From Williamsia sp. 1138 (GTDB lineage: Bacteria > Actinomycetota > Actinomycetes > Mycobacteriales > Mycobacteriaceae), in contig NZ_MJEJ02000049.1 of the NCBI RefSeq assembly GCF_002095435.2, forward strand, positions 62,001 to 126,000: a stretch of 64,000 bases of DNA. The letters are read 5' to 3'. The translations under genes were made by a program, and so were the position numbers. Position 1 is the first letter of the stretch. Each line of letters starts with the position of its first letter. Positions 19,156-28,454 of the stretch are shown here, one piece after another. The notes beneath the pieces are model-generated. The model was given only the letters and a program-made list of their open reading frames with translations. It did not search any database and was not told the DNA's origin.

Positions 19156-21108
19156 TCAGCTCGTGGAGAACTCGGGGTCACCGAGTTCGTCGACATCCAT
19201 GGGTCCCGCGAACTGGCTGTTGTACAGCCGGTAGTACGGGCCGTGGTTGTCGAGCAATTCATCGTGCGAACCCTGTTCCACGATCCGCCCGGCCTCCATC
19301 ACAAGGATGGTGTCCGCATCCCTGACCGTCGAGAGTCGGTGCGCGATGACGAAACTGGTCCTGTCGGTACGCAGCGCAGCCATCGCCTTCTGGATGAGAA
19401 GCTCGGTTCTGGTATCCACCGAACTGGTCGCTTCGTCGAGGATCAGCAGTGTGGGCTTGGCGAGGAACGCCCTGGCTATGGTGATGAGCTGCTTTTCGCC
19501 GGCACTGACGCCGCCGCCTTCTTCGTCGATGACGGTGTCGTAACCATCCGGCAGGATCCGCACGAAGTGATCGACGTGGCTCACGCGCGCAGCTTCGAGA
19601 ATCGCATCGTCATCTGCGTCGGGGTCGCCGTAGGCGATGTTGTCGCGAATCGACCCGCCGAACAGCCAGGAATCCTGTAGCACCATTCCTGTGCGTTCCC
19701 GGAGGTCGTCCCGCGTCATCGTCGAGGTGTCGACGCCGTCGAGACTGATCGTGCCGGAGTCGAGATCGTAGAAGCGCATGATCAGGTTCACCAACGTCGT
19801 CTTCCCCGCGCCGGTCGGCCCGACGATCGCCACCATGTGCCCTGGCTTGGCGACCAGCGACAGTTGCTCGATCAGCGGTCGATCCGGGCTGTACCGGAAC
19901 GAGACGTCGTCGAAGGTGATGAGGCCCTTGTCCGAGTCCGGGCTTCGAGGCGAATCGGGGTCGGGCACCTCCTCTTTCGCATCGAGGATGTCGAAGATTC
20001 TCTCCGCCGAGGCCACCCCGCTCTGCATCAGGTTGAACATCGACCCGATCTGGGTGAGCGGCTGGGTGAATTGCCGGGAGTACTGGATGAACGCCTGCAC
20101 GTCACCGAGGCTCAGCGAACCCGACGCCACCCGTAGCCCACCGACAACGGCCACCGCGACGTAGTTGAGGTTTCCGAGAAACATGATGGAAGGCATGATG
20201 ATCCCGGAGATGAACTGTGCGCGCCAACTTGATTCGTACAGCTTCTCGTTGCGCTCGTCGAACCGCGCCTCCACGTCCGCCTGCATGCCGAACGCCTTGA
20301 TGACCTCGTGCCCGGTGAAGGCTTCCTCCACCTGACCGTTGAGCCGACCTGTACTCGACCACTGCGCGAGAAAATGCGGCTTCGACCGTTTCGCGACCTG
20401 CGCTGTCACGAACACCGCCAGCGGAATGGTCACGATCGCGATCAACGACAGCAGTGGCGAGATGTAGATCATCATCACGAGAATCGCGACAACCGTGAGC
20501 ACCGAGTTCAGCAACTGCGCGATGGTCTGCTGCAGGCTTTGCGAGACATTGTCCAGGTCGTTGGTGACCCGGCTCAGCAGATCGCCGCGCTGAGTGCCGT
20601 CGAAGTAGCTCAGCGGCAGTCGGTGGATCTTGTTCTCGACGTCAGCGCGCATCTCCCGCACCGTGCGCTGGGTGATCACATTGAGGAGCCGACCCATCAA
20701 CCAGCTCAGCACAGAAGACCCGATGTAGAGCGCGAGCACAAAGATCAGCACTCGACCGACCTCGTCGAAATCGATACCGACACCGGGCGTCACGTCCATG
20801 GACGAGACCATGTCGGCGAAGGTGTTGTCGCCCTGCTGCCGCAGGCCTGCGACAGCTTGGTCCTTCGTGTCGCCGGCGGGCAACCGATCGCCGACCACAC
20901 CGTTGAAGATCAGGTCCGTGGCGTGTCCCAGGATGAGGGGCCCGACAGCGTTGAGGACAACTGCCACCACCGCACACACCAGCACCAGCAGGAGTGTGGT
21001 GCGGCGGGTCGAGAGCAGCACCACCACCCGCTTCACCGACGGCCCGAATGCGCGGGCCTTTTCTCCTGGCACCGCGGCATTCGGCGGTCCGCCTCCCGGC
21101 CGCGTCAT
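19156..21108 (-). CDS. ABC exporter half-transporter (catalytic-site Walker B)
   Basis: Protein of 650 residues: N-terminal cytosolic lead, six membrane helices (about 40-360), and a nucleotide-binding domain with Walker A GPTGAGKTT, C-loop VSAGEKQL and Walker B LLILDEATSSVD (catalytic Glu present). The start is ATG 21108, overlapping the upstream ABC gene by 4 bp (ATGA). Size and order match the Rv1272c/Rv1273c type of heterodimeric exporter, linked to lipid or drug transport. It pairs with the 577-residue partner. Confidence 0.9.
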   Translation of the reverse strand: MTRPGGGPPNAAVPGEKARAFGPSVKRVVVLLSTRRTTLLLVLVCAVVAVVLNAVGPLILGHATDLIFNGVVGDRLPAGDTKDQAVAGLRQQGDNTFADMVSSMDVTPGVGIDFDEVGRVLIFVLALYIGSSVLSWLMGRLLNVITQRTVREMRADVENKIHRLPLSYFDGTQRGDLLSRVTNDLDNVSQSLQQTIAQLLNSVLTVVAILVMMIYISPLLSLIAIVTIPLAVFVTAQVAKRSKPHFLAQWSSTGRLNGQVEEAFTGHEVIKAFGMQADVEARFDERNEKLYESSWRAQFISGIIMPSIMFLGNLNYVAVAVVGGLRVASGSLSLGDVQAFIQYSRQFTQPLTQIGSMFNLMQSGVASAERIFDILDAKEEVPDPDSPRSPDSDKGLITFDDVSFRYSPDRPLIEQLSLVAKPGHMVAIVGPTGAGKTTLVNLIMRFYDLDSGTISLDGVDTSTMTRDDLRERTGMVLQDSWLFGGSIRDNIAYGDPDADDDAILEAARVSHVDHFVRILPDGYDTVIDEEGGGVSAGEKQLITIARAFLAKPTLLILDEATSSVDTRTELLIQKAMAALRTDRTSFVIAHRLSTVRDADTILVMEAGRIVEQGSHDELLDNHGPYYRLYNSQFAGPMDVDELGDPEFSTS

Positions 21109-22838
21109 GCCCGACCCTCCACCGAGAGTTGGGATTCGACGATCTCGGTGTACGTCGGGCACCTCGACAACAGCTCGTCGTGGGTACCGATACCGACGAC
21201 GGCACCGCGATCGAGGACGACGATCTGGTCTGCGTCGGCGATGGTGGTGATGCGCTGGGCCACGATGATGACGCACGCCTCACGGGTGGCCGGACGCAGT
21301 GCGGCTCGCAGGCGGGCATCGGTGTGCAGATCCAACGCCGAGAACGAATCATCGAACAGGTAGATGTTCGGCTTCCTGATCAGCGCACGGGCGATGGCAA
21401 GTCGTTGCCGCTGTCCACCGGAGACCGTCGTGCCGCCTTGCGCCACCGGTGTCTGTAACTGCTCCGGCATTGCCCGCACGAAGTCTGCCGCCTGCGCAAC
21501 GGTGAGCGCTGCCCACATCTCTTCTTCGGTGGCATCGAGTTTCCCGTACCGGAGGTTGGAGGCGATCGTGCCGGAGAACAGATACGGCTTCTGCGGCACG
21601 AAACCGATCTCGCTGCGCAGCGCTGCCGGATCGAGGTCACGGATGTCGACGCCCCCCAGGAGGACTTCCCCACCAGTGACGTCGATCAGCCGGGGCAGCA
21701 AAGCCACCAGAGTGGTCTTGCCCGACCCCGTCGACCCGACGATTGCGGTGGTCGTACCCGGTTCGGCACGAAAGCTGATGTCGCGCAGGACGGGGTCATC
21801 GGCACCCGGGTACTGGAAACGCGCGGCCCGCATCTCGACGGCTGCGGAAGTCCCGTTCAGGATGACGGGTTTTTCGGTGGACACCACGGACGTCTCGGTG
21901 TCGAGGACCTCGTAGATGCGTTCCGCACACACTGACGCTCGCGGCGCCATCATCGCGAGGAACGAGGCCATCATCACCGCCATCAGGATCTGCATCACGT
22001 AGGCGATCATCGCGGTCAGTGCGCCGATCTCTACTTCTCCGTCTTCGATCAGATGCCCGCCGAACCAGATGATGAACACAATGGTGACGTTGCTGATCAG
22101 CAGAACCGAAGGGAACATCAGCGCAAGCAATCTACCCACGCGCAGCGCGGCGTCGGTGAGGTCGTTGTTGGCCCGTTCGAACCTGCGACGTTCATGGCGC
22201 TCGCGAACGAACGCTCGGACCACGCGGATACCCGTGATCTGTTCTCGCAGCACCCGATTGACGATGTCGATCCGGGCCTGCATGGCCCGGAAGCCCGGCA
22301 TCATTCGGTAGATGATCACGGCCATGGTCACCCCGAGGATGGGCACCGCGACGACCAGCACCCAGGCCAGCGTGCCGCCGACGCCGATGCCGAGGACGAT
22401 GCCGCCGATGCACATGATCGGAGCCGTCACCAGGATCGTGCAGGCCATCACCCCCAGCATCTGCACCTGTTGGACGTCGTTGGTGGTGCGGGTGATCAGA
22501 GACGGTGCGCCGAAGACCCCGACCTCGCGCGCGGAGAAGCTGTCGACGCGGTGCAGCAGGTCGTGCCGGATGTCGCGGCCTGCTCCGAGCGCTGCGCGGG
22601 CACCGAAGTACATCGAGGCGATCGATCCGACAACCTGTACGAGCGAGACGACCAACATCCAGAAGCCGACCTCGAGGATGTAAGACGTGTCGCCTTGGGC
22701 GACCCCGTTGTCGATGATGTCGGCGTTGAGGGTTGGCAGGTACAGCATCGCCGCGGTCGCGATGAGTTGCAGTACGACGACGCCGATCAGTTCGCGTCGG
22801 TAGCGACCCATGTAGGTGCGGAGCAGGCGGATCAGCAT
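21105..22838 (-). CDS. ABC exporter half-transporter (degenerate-site partner)
   Basis: Protein of 577 residues with six membrane helices (1-310) and a nucleotide-binding domain: Walker A GSTGSGKTT, C-loop VSGGQRQR, Walker B IYLFDDSFSALD. The catalytic Glu after Walker B is Asp here. Together with the altered C-loop of its partner this gives one canonical and one degenerate ATP site, as in TmrAB-like heterodimers. It is first in the operon, starting ATG 22838. Confidence 0.9.
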   Translation of the reverse strand: MLIRLLRTYMGRYRRELIGVVVLQLIATAAMLYLPTLNADIIDNGVAQGDTSYILEVGFWMLVVSLVQVVGSIASMYFGARAALGAGRDIRHDLLHRVDSFSAREVGVFGAPSLITRTTNDVQQVQMLGVMACTILVTAPIMCIGGIVLGIGVGGTLAWVLVVAVPILGVTMAVIIYRMMPGFRAMQARIDIVNRVLREQITGIRVVRAFVRERHERRRFERANNDLTDAALRVGRLLALMFPSVLLISNVTIVFIIWFGGHLIEDGEVEIGALTAMIAYVMQILMAVMMASFLAMMAPRASVCAERIYEVLDTETSVVSTEKPVILNGTSAAVEMRAARFQYPGADDPVLRDISFRAEPGTTTAIVGSTGSGKTTLVALLPRLIDVTGGEVLLGGVDIRDLDPAALRSEIGFVPQKPYLFSGTIASNLRYGKLDATEEEMWAALTVAQAADFVRAMPEQLQTPVAQGGTTVSGGQRQRLAIARALIRKPNIYLFDDSFSALDLHTDARLRAALRPATREACVIIVAQRITTIADADQIVVLDRGAVVGIGTHDELLSRCPTYTEIVESQLSVEGRA

Positions 22839-22934
22839 GGGGCAGTCACACAGATGACGTTAGCAACAGTCACCGACGATGAGCGCATGGTTGTTCCGGC
22901 GACAGCGCTGGTGACTGGATTGCCCGGCCCTGGG

Positions 22935-24401
22935 TCAGATGTCCACGCCTGAGTAGAGGGTCCGTGCCGGGTCGTACTTCGCGCGAATGGTCCGCAGCCT
23001 CGGTAGGTTTGCGCCGAAGTACCGTGCCGTCGCGACGCCTGCCTCGAGGTAGTTGACGTACGCGCCGGCCGAGGCCTTACCGATCGTCCGGTGGGCGCTC
23101 GACACCCAGGACGTCGCCGAGGAGTAGGAGCCTCCCGGTGCGACATCGATGAACCACTGCAGACTGGCGGCGTGTGCGCGCCAGGGAAAGGCGGTCCCGC
23201 CTGCGGGGATGTCGGCGATGGCGCCATCGAGTGGATCGATGATCACCAGTCCACCTCCACCGGCACGGGATCGATTCCGCACTGCCGTGACAATCGAGTT
23301 CGCAACCGCATCCGTGACCTGTCCGACGATGTCGGAGCCGGCGACGAAGCCGTGCCGGGGAGGGGTCGCGCCTCCGGACAGCCGGAGAAAAGCCGCCATG
23401 GGATCGAGCGTCTGGTAGTCGGCGCCGGTCGGGGTCATGCCGACCGCGGCGGCGATGTCGGCTGCGATCCGGCGTCCGGTGCCGCCGCCACAGACCAACA
23501 GCACCCCGACCGTCACCCCACCTCGCCGATCGGACCCGATGTTGACGTTCGCCCACGCAGATCGCTCCGCGGCGGCCAGCCACCGGCGCCAACCAGAGAT
23601 GACTGTCGCGGCAGCTGCGGGTGGGAAACTCAACGAAACGATGTCCCTGTCCACGGCCGGCGCGGTCCGGTAGGTCAATGAGGTGACGATCCCGAAATTG
23701 CCACCCCCACCACCTCGGAGCGCCCAGAAGAGATCGTCGTTGCTACCCGGAGATGCGGTGACCACGTCTCCGCTGGGCAAGACCACGGTCGCCGCGGTCA
23801 GGGTGTCGCAGGTGAGCCCAAACTGCCGGGAATCGACGCCGAGCCCGCCGCCGAGCGTCAGCCCCGCGGCGCCAACCGTCGCGCACGTCCCGACAGGTAA
23901 CGCCCGACCCTGTTGCGCGAGACCATTCGCGACGCCGTACAGGGTGGCCGCAGGCGGCACTGTGACGAGACCGGTTCCTGCGTCGACGCTGAGCCCGCCA
24001 TCCAGTGTGCGCAGGTCCAGGACCATCGTGCGGTTGGCAGCAGACGCGCCGGTGTACGAATGGCCGCCGCTTCGTCCGGCGACCTTCAGTCTGTGTTTGA
24101 CCGCAAACGCCATCGCGCGCTGCACATCCGACACGTTCCTGGGCGCCACCACGGCCACCGGCGTCGAACCGTCGTATCGGGTGTTGAAGATCTGTTTGGC
24201 CGTGGTGAAGGCCGGTTTGTGCGCGGGCAGGATCACCTGACCGGTCAGCGCTGCCGCCAATGCCGTCCAGTCGGCGGCGCGGGGCGCTGCATGCGCAAAA
24301 CCCGCCCCACCCGAGAGGGCGACGGCAATGCCGCCGACGAGTGTTCCCTGCAGGAGTCGCCGGCGCGTGAGATGCGGGACCGGCTGATCGCCAGGTGTCA
24401 T
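22935..24401 (-). CDS. Tat-exported FAD-linked oxidoreductase (berberine-bridge type)
   Basis: Protein of 488 residues. A Tat signal (LTRRRLLQGT, near 11-20) leads to a VAO/PCMH FAD domain. His114 in GRSGGHSYTG and Cys173 in VGTCATVGAAG are placed for bicovalent flavin attachment, as in glucooligosaccharide oxidases. The C-terminal BBE segment is present (YVNYLEAG and LRTIRAKYDPARTLYSG). Such enzymes oxidise sugars, alcohols or alkaloid-like compounds outside the cell, making hydrogen peroxide. The substrate is unknown. Confidence 0.87.
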   Translation of the reverse strand: MTPGDQPVPHLTRRRLLQGTLVGGIAVALSGGAGFAHAAPRAADWTALAAALTGQVILPAHKPAFTTAKQIFNTRYDGSTPVAVVAPRNVSDVQRAMAFAVKHRLKVAGRSGGHSYTGASAANRTMVLDLRTLDGGLSVDAGTGLVTVPPAATLYGVANGLAQQGRALPVGTCATVGAAGLTLGGGLGVDSRQFGLTCDTLTAATVVLPSGDVVTASPGSNDDLFWALRGGGGGNFGIVTSLTYRTAPAVDRDIVSLSFPPAAAATVISGWRRWLAAAERSAWANVNIGSDRRGGVTVGVLLVCGGGTGRRIAADIAAAVGMTPTGADYQTLDPMAAFLRLSGGATPPRHGFVAGSDIVGQVTDAVANSIVTAVRNRSRAGGGGLVIIDPLDGAIADIPAGGTAFPWRAHAASLQWFIDVAPGGSYSSATSWVSSAHRTIGKASAGAYVNYLEAGVATARYFGANLPRLRTIRAKYDPARTLYSGVDI

Positions 24402-24508
24402 GTGCTGCTGTGTCCTTTGGGTCGCCCGACGACTGTCCAGAGCGTAACTGCGAGCCGCCTACAGATATCGCAGAATCACTGATCGAGCGCGCCGACGAGG
24501 GTGTCGGG

Positions 24509-24880
24509 TCACTGTGCCCACGGGGGTGAGAGGACTGCTCCATCGGCTGTCGTCGCCTGCAAGCCGGGTGTGGTTGTCACCCATGCGCTCGAATCAGCCG
24601 CTCCGCCATCAATTTTCACCTCCGCGCCCGCAGGGATGACAACGACGGCACCGGTTCCCGCTTCCTGCATCACGCCGTCCAGGGACACGGACAGGGAGCC
24701 GTCGAGCATCAGCAGGACTTCCTCGTTGCTCGGCCGGTGAGCAACACCGATCTGCCCGGCAGGAACGGTCAACTTCCACGCACACAGCTCGTGTGCGCCG
24801 CGCCTCGGACTGACATAGGAGGCGAATGTGCTGCCGTGCGCAACGAACTGCTGCGCTTCGTGGGGTCGGATGATGGGCAT
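24509..24880 (-). CDS. Cupin domain protein
   Basis: Protein of 123 residues from ATG 24880, with a near-perfect AGGAGG site 5 bases upstream. A single cupin barrel: GVAHRPSNEEVLLMLDGSLS (motif 1; His then Glu metal ligands) and AVVVIPAGAEVKI (motif 2). Metal-dependent small-molecule binding or oxygenase activity is possible. It is divergent from a MarR gene and shares operator boxes with it, so it is probably repressed by it. Confidence 0.83.
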   Translation of the reverse strand: MPIIRPHEAQQFVAHGSTFASYVSPRRGAHELCAWKLTVPAGQIGVAHRPSNEEVLLMLDGSLSVSLDGVMQEAGTGAVVVIPAGAEVKIDGGAADSSAWVTTTPGLQATTADGAVLSPPWAQ

Positions 24881-24898
24881 GGAACCTCCTGGTGAACT

Positions 24899-24936
24899 AG
24901 ACAAGTGACTTGACCATATAGACAAGCGGCTTGTCT
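24899..24936. promoter_or_regulatory. Two MarR operator boxes, cupin/marR divergent promoter
   Basis: AGACAAGCGGCTTGTCT (24920-24936) is a perfect inverted repeat of 7-base arms around CGG; AGACAAGTGACTTGA (24899-24913) is a second, nearly complete copy. A cupin promoter (reverse strand TTGTCT, 18 bases, TCTAGT) overlaps both. Confidence 0.7.
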
Positions 24937-24957
24937 GTCCATGGCATACTCATTCCC

Positions 24958-25401
24958 GTGGACGACAAGGATTGGCAGACCGCAACGAGCGTTCTTCGCT
25001 TGTCGACCCAGTTGGTCGACGGCATCCAAGCAGGAATGGTCGAGAGGGGGTTTGCCGATGTGCGGCCGGTGCACGGTTTCGTGTTCAGCGCGTTGACGCA
25101 GGGAACGAACACCGCGTCCGGGCTCGCAGCCCGCCTGGAGATCACCAAACAAGCTGCAGCTCAGCTGGTCTCCTATCTGGTCGACCGCGGCTACGTCACC
25201 AGAGAGGCCGACCCCTCAGACGGCCGGGCCCAGCTGGTGACCTTGACACGGCGAGGAGTCTCGGCCACGTCGGCGGCCCGGGAAGCGGCCGAGCAGCATG
25301 TGGACACCTGGCGACGGGAGTTGTCCGCAGCACAGTTCGACGCGTTGGCCGACGCCCTGAACGCCCTCGGCACTCCTGGCAGGTTGCGTCCGAACTGGTG
25401 A
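24958..25401 (+). CDS. MarR family transcriptional regulator
   Basis: Protein of 147 residues from GTG 24958; CATACT at 24945-24950 sits about 7 bases before, so the message is probably leaderless. Winged-helix segments: HGFVFSALTQGTNTASGLAA (near 42-61), ARLEITKQAAAQLVSYLVDR (near 61-80), and wing EADPSDGRAQLVTLTRRG. Two palindromic boxes lie between it and the cupin gene; autoregulation is likely. It ends 3 bases from the convergent hydrolase. Confidence 0.88.
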   Translation: MDDKDWQTATSVLRLSTQLVDGIQAGMVERGFADVRPVHGFVFSALTQGTNTASGLAARLEITKQAAAQLVSYLVDRGYVTREADPSDGRAQLVTLTRRGVSATSAAREAAEQHVDTWRRELSAAQFDALADALNALGTPGRLRPNW

Positions 25402-25404
25402 CGA

Positions 25405-26265
25405 TCAGCTCAACTTGCGCACTTCCGCCGCCGCCACATCAAGAAAGTCGTCGATGATCGTCACCACGGCAGCGGGCGCCTCCGCGTGTGGATAGTGGCC
25501 GATGCCCTCCAAGACTTCGAGGCGACTGCCCGGGATCGCCTCGTGCGCCGCGTAACCGTGCGCCACCGGGATGATCTTGTCGTGGTCTCCCCAGATGAGC
25601 AGAGTGGGCATCTCGGAGTTGAGATAGAGCCGGTTCATCGCGGATACGGCTTGGCCGCGGTAGTCGACCACAGAACGCAGAGTCCGCAAGAAGGCCTGTC
25701 TGGTCTCCCGATCCGACAGCGACGAGTACGAGCGCCAGGTCTCGTCGGCCCGCGGAGAATGCACACCCGCCGAACTCAGCCACGACCGGATCTTGTTGCC
25801 GACATCGAGGACTGGTCGGGGCGCGATGATCGGCAACACCAACTCGGCGCCGGGGGCCGACAACAGCCGTAGCGTCCAGTTCACGTCTGGACCGAGGCCG
25901 CCACTACCGATGAGGATCAGCCGCTCGCAGTACTCGGGGTGCTGGTAGGTGAACTGCATCGCGACACCGCCGCCCAGCGATTGTCCGACGATCGTCGCCG
26001 ACTCGACGTCGAGTTCGCGCAGCAGATCGCGGAGGAACGCCGCGAAGGCGCCGAGCGAGTAGTCGCCGCGCGGCTTGGCCGAATCACCATGTCCCGGCAG
26101 ATCCGGTGCGATGACTCGGTACTTCTTCGCGAGCTCGGGCAATACCGCGTCCCAGGTTCGCGAACTGCCCGCCATACCGTGGATCAGCAGTAGTACAGGG
26201 CCTGTGCCCTCGTCCCGATAGGCGACGTGATCTCCGTGTAGATCCATGTGACTGAACTCGTTCAT
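25405..26265 (-). CDS. Alpha/beta hydrolase
   Basis: Protein of 286 residues with the full alpha/beta hydrolase set: oxyanion HGMAGSSRTW (near 29-38), nucleophile elbow VGQSLGGG (near 93-100), acid LLIWGDHD, and His in GIGHYPHAEAP. It resembles MhpC/BphD-like and esterase-like members; substrate not clear. It is divergent from the monooxygenase at 26502. Confidence 0.87.
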   Translation of the reverse strand: MNEFSHMDLHGDHVAYRDEGTGPVLLLIHGMAGSSRTWDAVLPELAKKYRVIAPDLPGHGDSAKPRGDYSLGAFAAFLRDLLRELDVESATIVGQSLGGGVAMQFTYQHPEYCERLILIGSGGLGPDVNWTLRLLSAPGAELVLPIIAPRPVLDVGNKIRSWLSSAGVHSPRADETWRSYSSLSDRETRQAFLRTLRSVVDYRGQAVSAMNRLYLNSEMPTLLIWGDHDKIIPVAHGYAAHEAIPGSRLEVLEGIGHYPHAEAPAAVVTIIDDFLDVAAAEVRKLS

Positions 26266-26318
26266 GTGACGTCACTCCCCTGTCGTCATCCGATCCCGCC
26301 GGTTGGGCTTCAACCTAC

Positions 26319-26343
26319 GCGCATGCGAGCGCCGTGCATGCGC
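26319..26343. repeat. Inverted repeat in the 26266-26501 gap
   Basis: GCGCATGC, 9-base spacer, GCATGCGC: perfect 8-base arms. It lies 54 bases upstream of the hydrolase start in a 236-base divergent gap that has no convincing gene. It could be an operator for either gene. Confidence 0.5.
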
Positions 26344-26501
26344 CCCAGCGGACCGGAATACGCGAGAACACACCTTCATGGGCAGGGCCGACTCGATCAC
26401 AACGGCCACGCGGCGGTCAAGCCCCACCACCGAACCGGCGATGAACTTGTGATCCCGCCGAAGTCTGTTCCTACAGATCGCCAACTCCGAGGAGACCCAC
26501 C

Positions 26502-26786
26502 ATGATCATCGTCGCCGGTTCACTGTCCGTGGCACCCGGGCGTCGCGCCGCATACCTGGACGACTGTCGGGACGTGATCGCGGCCGCCCGCTCGAGCGAA
26601 GGTTGCCTCGACTTCCATATGTCGGCCGACCCGCTCGAGGACGGGCGGATCAACATATACGAGCGGTGGTCCGGCAGGACCGAACTCGACGCGTTCCGGG
26701 GCGAGGGCACCGGTGATGATCAGAGTGCGCAGATTCTGGGGGCCGACGTCCGCGAGTACATCTGCGACCGGGAGATCCGGCTCTGA
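26502..26786 (+). CDS. Antibiotic biosynthesis monooxygenase (ABM) family protein
   Basis: Protein of 94 residues with the ferredoxin-like ABM fold: MIIVAGSLSVAPGRRAAYLD, then EGCLDFHMSADP and INIYERWSGRTELDAF. Members are cofactor-free oxygenases for quinones or haem-like substrates, or of unknown role. GAGGAGACC lies upstream of the ATG. A strong hairpin terminator follows. Confidence 0.87.
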   Translation: MIIVAGSLSVAPGRRAAYLDDCRDVIAAARSSEGCLDFHMSADPLEDGRINIYERWSGRTELDAFRGEGTGDDQSAQILGADVREYICDREIRL

Positions 26787-26807
26787 GCTGCACCCGCCCC
26801 CGATACA

Positions 26808-26840
26808 CGAAGACGCCCCACGTGAGGTGGGGCGTCTTCG
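26808..26840. terminator. Strong bidirectional terminator
   Basis: CGAAGACGCCCCAC (26808-26821), 5-base loop GTGAG, GTGGGGCGTCTTCG (26827-26840): a perfect 14-bp stem between two convergent genes (ABM on plus, MFS on minus). Confidence 0.85.
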
Positions 26841-26861
26841 CCGGAAGGGTAAGTCGGTCGA

Positions 26862-28454
26862 TCAGACCCCGACCGTGTCGCGGTCCGGATCCGCCTTCAT
26901 GGGATCGAGATCGGGTTCGATGTCGATCGTCCGGCGCAGCGGCCGGTTCGGCAGCAATGCGACCGCGATGAGGGCCACCACCGCGGCGGCGGCAGCTATC
27001 AGGAAGATTCGGCCAGTCGCATCGCCGTACGACGCGCGGATGATCTCCTGGACCGGCCCGGGAAGCGCTCCGATGTCGAGGCTCCCACCCGACGACGTTC
27101 CGGTGATCCCGAGCTTGGCCAGACCGCCCGACGACAGATCCGCCACGCGGGTCGCCAGCACCGAACCGAGAACGGACACCCCGATGGCACCGCCGAACGT
27201 GCGGAAGAACGCCACGTTGCTCGATGCTGCGCCGATGTTGTGGACACTCACGGTGTTCTGCACGACAAGAACGAGGTTCTGCATCAGCATGCCCACTCCG
27301 AGTCCGACGACCAGGGTGAATCCGCCGACGAGCCACAGATTGGTCGCGTGGTCGATGGTCCCGAGCATGCCGAATCCCAGGATCAGCAGAATTGCACCGG
27401 TGATCACGAACGGCTTCCACTTACCGAAGCGGCTGATCAGTTGGCCCGAGCCGACCGACGCGATCAGCATGCCGACCACGAGCGGAATCGACAGCACACC
27501 GGCGATTGTCGGAGAGAATCCCCGCGCGGTCTGGAAGTACTGACCAAGGAAGGTCGTCGATCCGAACATTCCCATGCCGACCGCGATGGAGGCGATGATC
27601 GCCAGACCCGTGGTGCGCTCGGTGACGATCTTGAGCGGGATGATCGGCGACTTGACCTTCGATTCGACGAACACGGTTGCGAGCAGGAGCAGCAGCCCGC
27701 CTCCGACGTACAGTGCCGATTCCTTGGAGAACCAGCCGTAGTATCCAGCCTTGCCGGCAAACGAGACCCAGATCAGCAGCACAGAGATGCCCGCGGTCAT
27801 GAGGGTGGCGCCGAGCCAGTCGATGGACACGTTCGCCTGGCGTTCTGTCTTGATCTTGAGGGTCTTCTGCAGCAGGAAGAGGGCGATCACGGCCAGCGGC
27901 ACGCACACGAAGAAGCACCAGCGCCAGCCGAGCGGGCTGTCGACGATCACGCCGCCGAGGATCGGTCCACCCGACATCGACACCGCCATGGTGGCACCCA
28001 TGTAGCCCGAGTAGCGGCCACGTTCGCGCGGCGAGACGATGCTGCCGATGATGGCCACCACCAGCGCGGTCAGACCACCCATGCCGACGCCCTGGATCAC
28101 GCGAGCCGCCAGCAGGATCGGAACGTTGTGCGCGAATCCGGCGATGATCGATCCGATCACGAAGATCACGATGGCCGACTGAACCAGCACCTTCTTGTTG
28201 AAGATGTCGGCGAGCTTGCCCCAGATGGGCGTCGACGCGGCGTTCGCGAGGAGGGCGGTGGTGATGACCCACGCGTAAGCGGTCTGCGAGCCCTTGAGGT
28301 CGCCGATGATCGTCGGCAACGCGGTGGCCACGATCGTCGTGCTCAACAGTGCCGTGAAGAGCGCGGCGAGCAAACCGACCATCGACTCCAGAATTTGGCG
28401 GTGGGTCATCGCCAGTGGATCACGCTTTTCCACCACCATTGTTGAACTAGACAT
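26862..28454 (-). CDS. DHA2-family MFS drug exporter
   Basis: Protein of 530 residues with 14 predicted membrane segments. Motif C region GATMAVSMSGGPILGGVIVD and motif A region GKLADIFNKKVLVQSA are typical of DHA2 multidrug exporters of the EmrB/QacA type. Start ATG 28454; it overlaps the MarR gene end by 8 bp (28447-28454), so it is translated with it. Probably pumps hydrophobic compounds across the inner membrane and is controlled by the upstream MarR protein. Confidence 0.9.
   Translation of the reverse strand: MSSSTMVVEKRDPLAMTHRQILESMVGLLAALFTALLSTTIVATALPTIIGDLKGSQTAYAWVITTALLANAASTPIWGKLADIFNKKVLVQSAIVIFVIGSIIAGFAHNVPILLAARVIQGVGMGGLTALVVAIIGSIVSPRERGRYSGYMGATMAVSMSGGPILGGVIVDSPLGWRWCFFVCVPLAVIALFLLQKTLKIKTERQANVSIDWLGATLMTAGISVLLIWVSFAGKAGYYGWFSKESALYVGGGLLLLLATVFVESKVKSPIIPLKIVTERTTGLAIIASIAVGMGMFGSTTFLGQYFQTARGFSPTIAGVLSIPLVVGMLIASVGSGQLISRFGKWKPFVITGAILLILGFGMLGTIDHATNLWLVGGFTLVVGLGVGMLMQNLVLVVQNTVSVHNIGAASSNVAFFRTFGGAIGVSVLGSVLATRVADLSSGGLAKLGITGTSSGGSLDIGALPGPVQEIIRASYGDATGRIFLIAAAAAVVALIAVALLPNRPLRRTIDIEPDLDPMKADPDRDTVGV

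Noticed and set aside
22053-22952. A 299-residue plus-strand frame opposite the ABC exporter
   Set aside because: His/Asp-rich low-complexity translation, no start signals, and the opposite strand carries the ABC membrane domain.
26266-26501. Small open frames (70-85 residues) on both strands of this gap
   Set aside because: No ribosome site, no recognisable domain, and biased toward Arg and Pro; more likely a divergent promoter region.
27240-28445. A 401-residue plus-strand frame opposite the MFS exporter
   Set aside because: His/Arg/Asp/Gln-rich composition typical of an antisense frame in high-GC DNA; the minus strand has a clear 14-helix exporter.
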